64,000 nucleotides of DNA, taken from contig NZ_ANBB01000039.1 in the NCBI RefSeq assembly GCF_000341105.1, forward strand, positions 1 through 64,000, read 5' to 3'. The DNA comes from Nocardiopsis potens DSM 45234. GTDB lineage: Bacteria > Actinomycetota > Actinomycetes > Streptosporangiales > Streptosporangiaceae. The notes below the pieces were generated by a model, which saw only the letters and a list, made by a program, of their open reading frames with translations, was not told the DNA's origin and did not search any database. How positions within the stretch are numbered: position 1 is the first letter of the stretch; each line of letters begins with the position of its first letter. Of this stretch, positions 59,318 through 64,000 are shown one piece after another. A program made the position numbers and the translations under genes.

Positions 59318-61386
59318 GCTCGGATCCCTCCGTCCGTACTCCGCCCCGGGCCGGCTCTTCGCCCCCCGGCCCGGGCCTCGTCCAGTCCGTCCCTGAACCC
59401 CAGCGCGGCGGTGCGCCGCCGCGCCCGCTCCCGCGGGCCGGCCCCGGCCAGGACCCAGCGCCGCGCAGCGGTATAGAGCACGGCGCCCCGCCCGGCCTCC
59501 GTCCCCGCCTCGGCGACCAGCCCCGCCGCCTCCGCCCAGAGGCCGCCCTCCTCGGCGGCCTCCAGCCAGCGCTCGGTGTGGCGCACCGCCTCCGCCCGGT
59601 CCGCGGCCATCGCCCCGGCCAGGGCCCGGCGGAAGTCCGCGGCCTCCCGCCGGTCGGCGGGGAACCGGCCGGCCCGGCCGAGCACCCCGGGATCGGTGAC
59701 CCGGTACAGCAGCTCGTCGTCGGTCCGGCGGTGGGCGCCACCCGGTACCGCGAGCCGGTCGGCGAAGCGGTGCAGGACCGCGCCGCGGAGGCGGGGGTCC
59801 CCCTCCGCCAGCCGGACCAGGCCCCGGGCGGCCTCCTCGGCGGCCTGCGACCGCCCCCGGCGGCGCGCCACATGGTGCAGCCGGACCACCGCCTGGTGCG
59901 GGTGGGTGCCGACCAGCACCTCCAGGCAGACCGCGGTGACGGCGAGCGCACGCACCTCCGGGGTCTCCGGGGATGTCGCCTGGGCGTAGAGCCAGCGCCG
60001 CGTCCCCGAGGCCGCATGCTCGTCCTCCAGGAGCATCCGCAGCGCCCGGACCGCCTGGCCCGTCATCCCGCCCTCCTCCGACGCCCACCGCCCGACCAGG
60101 GCGAGCACGGCGTCGCCCCGGCCGACACGCAGGCACTGCTCGACCAGCCGCTCGGCGACGGCGGTGCGCGCCCCGGCGGGAAGCGGCTCCTCGTCCAGGT
60201 ACTCGGCGATCCACTCCTCGAACTCCTCGTGCAGCCACGGGTAGTCGTCCCAGAAGCGCATGCGCACCGCGGCGGCGTAGCGGAACTCGGTGAAGGCGAC
60301 CCGGCGGTCGGCGTGCACGCCGACCCCCAGCTCCGCCAGCCGGGCCGCGAACCCCTTGCGCTCCAGCGGCGGTTCCTCGTCCTCCGGGGCGGCGGCCTTG
60401 GCCCGCAGCCGCTGGGCCCCGGCGAACACCTGCTCCGCGGAGAGCCCTTCCAGCACCGCCGCGGACAGCAGTACGGCCCGCTCCGCGCTGCTCCTCCGCT
60501 CGTCGAGCCGCCTGCCGATCTCCTCGCTCCAGTCCGCGACCGAGACGAAGGCGTCGGTGAACCAGTCCTCGAAACCGCTCCCGGCCGCGGCGGCGCGCTG
60601 CGCCTGCCGGACGAGCAGCGCCAGGTCGGCCGCTTCCCCGACGCTCGCGGAACCGGCCCAGGAGCCGAGCCATTCGGCCGGGTCGAACCCCGGAGGCGGT
60701 TCCAGGCCGAGCACGCGCAGGTGGGCGGCGAACACCTCCGGCACGTCGGGGCGGCGGATCGACACCGCCTCCTGCCGGTCGGCGTCCGGCAGCGCGCGGG
60801 TCTGCCCCGGGTCGAGCACGACCGCCAGCCAGGCCCCGCTCCGCTCGACGGCCGCGCGGTAGCCCGCCAGCTCGGCCGCGAGCCGGGTGAGCAGACCGCC
60901 GTCCTCGTCCTCCAGGGAGGCGTCCAGGTAGAGGAGTTCTCCGGGTGCGACCGCCTCCTGGTCGAGCAGGGGTGCGCCGTTCCCGCCCCCGTCGGGCAGG
61001 GTGCGGATCGCCCGGGCCCGCCGGGCCGCCCCGCCGGCCAGCTGGAGCCAGCGCATGGCCGCGCCGCGCCGCCCGCTCCCCGGGGTGCCGGTCAGCAGCA
61101 GCGTCCCCGGGGGCGCCCCGTCCGGGTCGACCTCGGGGAAGCCTCCCGGTTCCACGAAGCAGCGCCCGTTCCGTTCGACGTCGGCGGCGGTGATGGTGCC
61201 GCCGCGGCCGGCCGCATCGCCGTCCGCCGCGGTCTCCGCGAGCATCTGGAGCAGCTCGGCCAGGTCCACCGGCGCGGTGACGTTGACCTGTCTGCCGCCG
61301 ATGTTGACCGGCCCCTGCGCACCGGCCACCGCGGCGCCGACGCCGCCGCCGATCGACCCGATGCCGCCCGCCGGCGGGGCCGTCAC
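59314..61386 (-). CDS. STAND/AAA-like protein with degenerate P-loop (cassette II)
   Basis: 690 residues from a GTG at 61386 overlapping the cyclase gene stop. The N-terminus (about 8-35) is a Gly-rich motif GIGSIGGGVGAAVAGAQ plus GPVNIGGRQVN, nearly the same as the C-terminus of the cyclase-like partner. A P-loop-like GTPGSGRRGAAM lies at 100-111, with Arg-Arg in place of the usual Lys-Ser/Thr, and a Walker-B-like LAVVLDPG at 187. The remaining ~450 residues are helical with many Ala/Leu/Glu/Arg segments, suggesting a repeat platform. This is the layout of a conflict-system NTPase, although nucleotide binding is uncertain. Confidence 0.7.
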   Translation of the reverse strand: MTAPPAGGIGSIGGGVGAAVAGAQGPVNIGGRQVNVTAPVDLAELLQMLAETAADGDAAGRGGTITAADVERNGRCFVEPGGFPEVDPDGAPPGTLLLTGTPGSGRRGAAMRWLQLAGGAARRARAIRTLPDGGGNGAPLLDQEAVAPGELLYLDASLEDEDGGLLTRLAAELAGYRAAVERSGAWLAVVLDPGQTRALPDADRQEAVSIRRPDVPEVFAAHLRVLGLEPPPGFDPAEWLGSWAGSASVGEAADLALLVRQAQRAAAAGSGFEDWFTDAFVSVADWSEEIGRRLDERRSSAERAVLLSAAVLEGLSAEQVFAGAQRLRAKAAAPEDEEPPLERKGFAARLAELGVGVHADRRVAFTEFRYAAAVRMRFWDDYPWLHEEFEEWIAEYLDEEPLPAGARTAVAERLVEQCLRVGRGDAVLALVGRWASEEGGMTGQAVRALRMLLEDEHAASGTRRWLYAQATSPETPEVRALAVTAVCLEVLVGTHPHQAVVRLHHVARRRGRSQAAEEAARGLVRLAEGDPRLRGAVLHRFADRLAVPGGAHRRTDDELLYRVTDPGVLGRAGRFPADRREAADFRRALAGAMAADRAEAVRHTERWLEAAEEGGLWAEAAGLVAEAGTEAGRGAVLYTAARRWVLAGAGPRERARRRTAALGFRDGLDEARAGGRRAGPGRSTDGGIRA

Positions 61387-61505
61387 GCCTCCTCCTCCGG
61401 ATCCTGGTCGGAAGAGCCGTTGACCTGCCTGCCGCCGATGTTGACCGGCCCCTGCGCACCGGCCACCGCGGTGCCGACGTCGCCGCCGATCGACCCGATG
61501 CCGCC
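61282..61505. repeat. 87-bp direct repeat spanning the cyclase/NTPase gene junction
   Basis: 61282-61368 and 61419-61505 match at 84 of 87 bases. One copy encodes the C-terminal region of the cyclase-like protein, the other the N-terminal region of the NTPase-like protein; both are read in their own frames as SIGG(D/G)VG(T/A)AVAGAQG followed by PVNIGGRQVN. Confidence 0.88.
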
Positions 61506-62402
61506 GTGCTGGACGGAGGTTCGGGTGTCGCCGTTGTACACGTCGCCGTGGACGGTGCGGGCCTGGAAGGTGTTCTTGGAGTCGCCGCCGACGCTGTTCT
61601 CGACCTCTGCGGCCGCGCCGCCGGAGGCGCTCCTGCGCCGCGTCCGCGGGGCGCCGGCGGCCGCGTCCGCAGGCGCGGGCGGGCCGCCGGGGCCGTCTCC
61701 GGCGAGGACGGCGGACTCCCCCGGGCCCTCCGGGGCCGGGCCGCCCGGGTTGATCGAGGGCTGCGGGACGTAGATGTAGGACTCGGCCCGGTACTCCTTG
61801 TCCGGCAGGTCCACCATGACGCCCTGGAACAGCCGCTGCTTGACCGCGACGTAGCCGCCGAGCACGGCGTCCTCGTAGGCCCGGCGGGTCAGCCCGGCGG
61901 CCAGGAAGGTGATGTCGGGGTCGGAGTCGGCGAGCGCCTTCTTCAGTGCCGGGGAGTCCAGCACCCGGTGGGTCTCGTTCATCGCGGTGCCGATGCCGTC
62001 GCCGCGCTCCTCGCCGCCGGTGTCGGGCAGCGGGCCCAGGCCGATGGCGGCGCGCAGCCGCAGCCGCAGCGACCGGTCCTCCGAGGCCAGCGCGGGCTGC
62101 ATGTCGTCCAGGACGTCCTGCAGCTCCGGCAGCAGCGGGTGGATGAGCCTGGGCAGGTACTCGGTGGGCACGCCGACCAGGTAGCCGTCGCCGGTGCTCT
62201 GCGGGAACGAGGCGGTGCGCCACACCTCCTCCAGGCCGCTGTCGGCGAACGCCTGCTCCAGCGCGTCGCGCACCGTGTTGCTGAGCAGCCGCTGCTGGGC
62301 CGAGGTGGTTCGGCTGTACCTCTCCACGTCGACGGCGAGGACGGCGCGGTAGGGCGGCATGTTCGAGCTGGTGCGCCGGGCGCGTCCGCGGTACTCCGCC
62401 AT
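61383..62402 (-). CDS. Class III nucleotidyl-cyclase-like protein, intact residues (cassette II)
   Basis: 339 residues; GGAGGAGAG precedes the ATG at 62402. Cyclase-like core about 15-175: RAVLAVDVERYS with Asp25, FPQSTGDGYLVG with Asp72, and GIGTAMNETHRVL with Asn142-x3-Arg146, the positions expected for the two metal-binding Asp and the transition-state Asn/Arg of class III cyclases. It is then followed by SYIYVPQPSI, a low-complexity linker, and NTFQARTVHGDVYNGD plus a Gly-rich motif shared with the next protein. It is the likely enzyme of the cassette, making a cyclic nucleotide that the Crp-type regulator could bind. Base specificity unknown. Confidence 0.78.
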   Translation of the reverse strand: MAEYRGRARRTSSNMPPYRAVLAVDVERYSRTTSAQQRLLSNTVRDALEQAFADSGLEEVWRTASFPQSTGDGYLVGVPTEYLPRLIHPLLPELQDVLDDMQPALASEDRSLRLRLRAAIGLGPLPDTGGEERGDGIGTAMNETHRVLDSPALKKALADSDPDITFLAAGLTRRAYEDAVLGGYVAVKQRLFQGVMVDLPDKEYRAESYIYVPQPSINPGGPAPEGPGESAVLAGDGPGGPPAPADAAAGAPRTRRRSASGGAAAEVENSVGGDSKNTFQARTVHGDVYNGDTRTSVQHGGIGSIGGDVGTAVAGAQGPVNIGGRQVNGSSDQDPEEEA

Positions 62403-62538
62403 GCGGTCTCTCCTCCGGGGTCGGGGGCGGGCGGCGGCCTCCGCGGCCGCCTCCCCCGACTCTGGCCCGGTGCGGCGCGGCGCAGTGTCGATTCCTGGAC
62501 ACAGCGGAGCCGTCCGCCCCGCGCCCGGCCGGCGGTGC

Positions 62539-63240
62539 TCAGCCGAGGGGCCCGCCCTCGCCCGCGGCGGTCCGGCGCAGCCGGTCCACGTCGAGCACCG
62601 CGATGTACCGCCGCCCGGTGCGGATGACGCCGCCGTCCCGGAGCCGGCGGAACTCCGCGGCGACCGAGGCGCGGGAGAGCCCGACCCAGTCGCCGATCTC
62701 CCGCTGGGACAGGCCGAGCCGGAGCACCACCCCGCGCTGCCCGCCGGGCGCGGTCCCGACGTCGCTCCCGGTCAGCGCGGCGAGCCGGAGCAGGGCGGCG
62801 GCGATCCGCTGCGCCGACGGCAGCGCCGTGATCTCGGTCCGCACCGACTCCCCTTCGGTCTGCCGGAGCACCAGGTGCTCCAGCAGGGCGCCGTCCAGCC
62901 CCTGCCGGCGGAGCAGGAGCCGGAACTGGGCGCCGCTGAGCACCCGGGTGAGGCAGGGCCCGCCGGAGGCCGCCACCGTCGCGGTCCGCGCCCTCCCGGT
63001 CAGCGCCGACATCTCGCCGAGCGCCTCGCCCGGTCCGCGCAGCGCCAGCAGCGCCTCGATCCCGTCCGGCCGTACCGCGGTCACCTTGACCGTCCCCTCG
63101 GCGAGCATGTAGACCGCGTCCTCCCGCTCGCCCTGCCGGATGACCGGCTCGCCGTCGGCGAACCGCCGCGTGCTCCCCGCCTTGAGGAAGAGCGCCCACT
63201 GCTCGTCCGAGACCAGCGCCCCGAAACCCTGCCTGCCCAC
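62539..63240 (-). CDS. Crp-type regulator with a canonical cNMP pocket (cassette II)
   Basis: 233 residues from a GTG at 63240 with GAGAGGAA upstream. Paralogue of the protein at 54113-54802 along its whole length: GRQGFGALVSDEQWALFLKA, VIRQGEREDAVYMLAEG, the pocket GEALGEMSALTGRARTATV, and the winged helix LSQREIGDWVGLSRASVAAEF. The retained Glu and Arg-Thr suggest cyclic-nucleotide binding. It lies 136 bases upstream of the cyclase-like gene on the same strand. The upstream 262 bases contain no clear palindrome like that of cassette I. Confidence 0.88.
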   Translation of the reverse strand: MGRQGFGALVSDEQWALFLKAGSTRRFADGEPVIRQGEREDAVYMLAEGTVKVTAVRPDGIEALLALRGPGEALGEMSALTGRARTATVAASGGPCLTRVLSGAQFRLLLRRQGLDGALLEHLVLRQTEGESVRTEITALPSAQRIAAALLRLAALTGSDVGTAPGGQRGVVLRLGLSQREIGDWVGLSRASVAAEFRRLRDGGVIRTGRRYIAVLDVDRLRRTAAGEGGPLG

Positions 63241-63502
63241 CCGGTTCCTCTCTGCCCGTCCGCCTCTTCCAGACGAGCGGTTCCCCGGCGGGCCGGGCGG
63301 AAGCCCGCGGTGCGGCGCATGGCCGCTTCCGGTCGCACCGGGAGGGCTCCGGGCCGCCGCCGGGAGAAGGCCGGCCGGCGGCCGGAGGAGCGCGTTCTTC
63401 CCCGTCCCTTCGGAGGAGCGGCCGGGCCTCCTCCACCGCCCGGCCTCGGACCGCCGCGGGGGAGGTCTCGGGTGGGCGCGGCGCGTCCCCCGGCCGACGG
63501 GC

Positions 63503-64000
63503 TCAGAGCAGGCCGCCGTCGGCGCGGATGTTCTGACCGGTGACCCAGGCCGCGTCCGGACCGGCCAGGTAGGCCGCCACCGCGGCGACGTCCTCGGGGC
63601 GCCCGAGCCGGCCCAGCGGTGTCATCGCGGCGACGGCCTCCCGGGCCTCGGCGGGGACCGCGCCGCGCAGCAGGTCGGTGTCGGTCGTCCCGGGCGAGAC
63701 GGTGTTGACCGTGATGCCGCGCGGCCCCAGCGCCCGGGAGGCCACCCGGGAGGGCTGCTCCAGCGCACCCTTGCTCGCGGCGTACAGGGCCTCGTCCGCG
63801 CCGGGCCAGCCGGTGCTGACCGAGGAGACGTTGATGATCCGCCCGCCGCGCCCCATCCGCCGCGCCGCGTGCCGCATGGCCAGCAGCGCGGCGCGCGCGT
63901 TGACCGCCATGACCCGGTCGAACTCCTCCGCCGAGGCGTCGTCGAACGCCGTCCGGCCGGGGATCGCGGCGTTGTTCACCAGGACGCCCAGCCGCCCGCC
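63503..64000 (-). CDS. Short-chain dehydrogenase/reductase, truncated at the window edge
   Basis: The C-terminal ~165 residues of an SDR; the start lies beyond the window. Visible motifs: VNNAAIPGRTAF, the catalytic Ser region IINVSSVSTGWPG, the YAASK catalytic pair and the ending TGQNIRADGGLL, which suggest a FabG-like reductase. The cofactor-binding N-terminus is missing. It follows cassette II in the opposite transcriptional sense relative to position, about 260 bases upstream of the Crp-type gene on the same strand. Substrate unknown. Confidence 0.85.
   Translation of the reverse strand, partial: GGRLGVLVNNAAIPGRTAFDDASAEEFDRVMAVNARAALLAMRHAARRMGRGGRIINVSSVSTGWPGADEALYAASKGALEQPSRVASRALGPRGITVNTVSPGTTDTDLLRGAVPAEAREAVAAMTPLGRLGRPEDVAAVAAYLAGPDAAWVTGQNIRADGGLL

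Noticed and set aside
1-64000. CRISPR arrays, insertion sequences and prophage genes
   Set aside because: No short direct repeats with regular unique spacers, no transposase or integrase, and no phage structural genes were seen in any frame.

Overview
The window is very GC-rich, with strong G/C third-position bias, GTG starts, four-base stop/start overlaps and many long antisense open frames. Gene content points to a filamentous actinomycete: actinobacterial Zur-type control of zinc-free ribosomal proteins, many GntR, TetR and Crp regulators, and a cyclodipeptide cluster like those of Nocardiopsis. Nocardiopsaceae is my best guess; this is inference, since no rRNA gene is present. I see no tRNA, rRNA, IS element or CRISPR array.

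Layout. 1-240: edge of a non-coding repeat that recurs at 44.3-45.4 kb. 0.3-4.4 kb: a methyltransferase and a TetR-MmpL export operon with a nested palindromic operator. 4.6-12.3 kb: a compact biosynthetic operon on the minus strand (a 48-residue small protein, a PhyH dioxygenase, an uncharacterised protein, a one-module A-PCP-E-R peptide synthetase, a TauD-like dioxygenase and an SDR), closed by a strong hairpin. 12.7-24.6 kb: YhhN and MFS membrane proteins, GntR and Crp regulators, a CYP152-type P450, a FUSC-like protein, a histidine-rich secreted peptide and a large exported propeller-amidohydrolase. 24.7-37.2 kb: Zur-controlled rpsN/rpmB paralogues, a threonine dehydratase, a flavin reductase, an ABC exporter behind a SoxR-like promoter, an aldehyde dehydrogenase, a C15-peptidase-like protein without its cysteine, a two-component system, two tandem proline-rich membrane proteins and a polysaccharide deacetylase. 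37.3-40.0 kb: a cyclodipeptide synthase cluster with both oxidase subunits and a methyltransferase. 40.0-49.9 kb: a formate dehydrogenase regulon in which the catalytic subunit is split into two separately encoded polypeptides and four copies of one palindrome link a GntR regulator to its targets. 50.0-63.2 kb: two related minus-strand cassettes, each a Crp-type regulator followed by a class III nucleotidyl-cyclase-like protein and then membrane or NTPase-like proteins. A frameshifted membrane-protein gene, a sirtuin and a secreted potato-inhibitor-I protein lie between them. 63.5 kb to the end: a truncated SDR.

How the genes work together. The most promising undescribed system is the duplicated Crp/cyclase cassette. 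One cyclase keeps the catalytic Asp, Asp and Asn-x3-Arg; its paralogue has lost the first Asp and the Asn. Neighbouring proteins share glycine-rich motifs, and in the second cassette the end of the cyclase gene and the start of the NTPase gene carry an 87-bp direct repeat. This suggests partner recognition through a shared motif, as in bacterial conflict and amyloid-signalling systems. Second in interest is the A-PCP-E-R operon, predicted to release a D-configured aminoacyl aldehyde or alcohol. Third is the split formate dehydrogenase and its four-site regulon.
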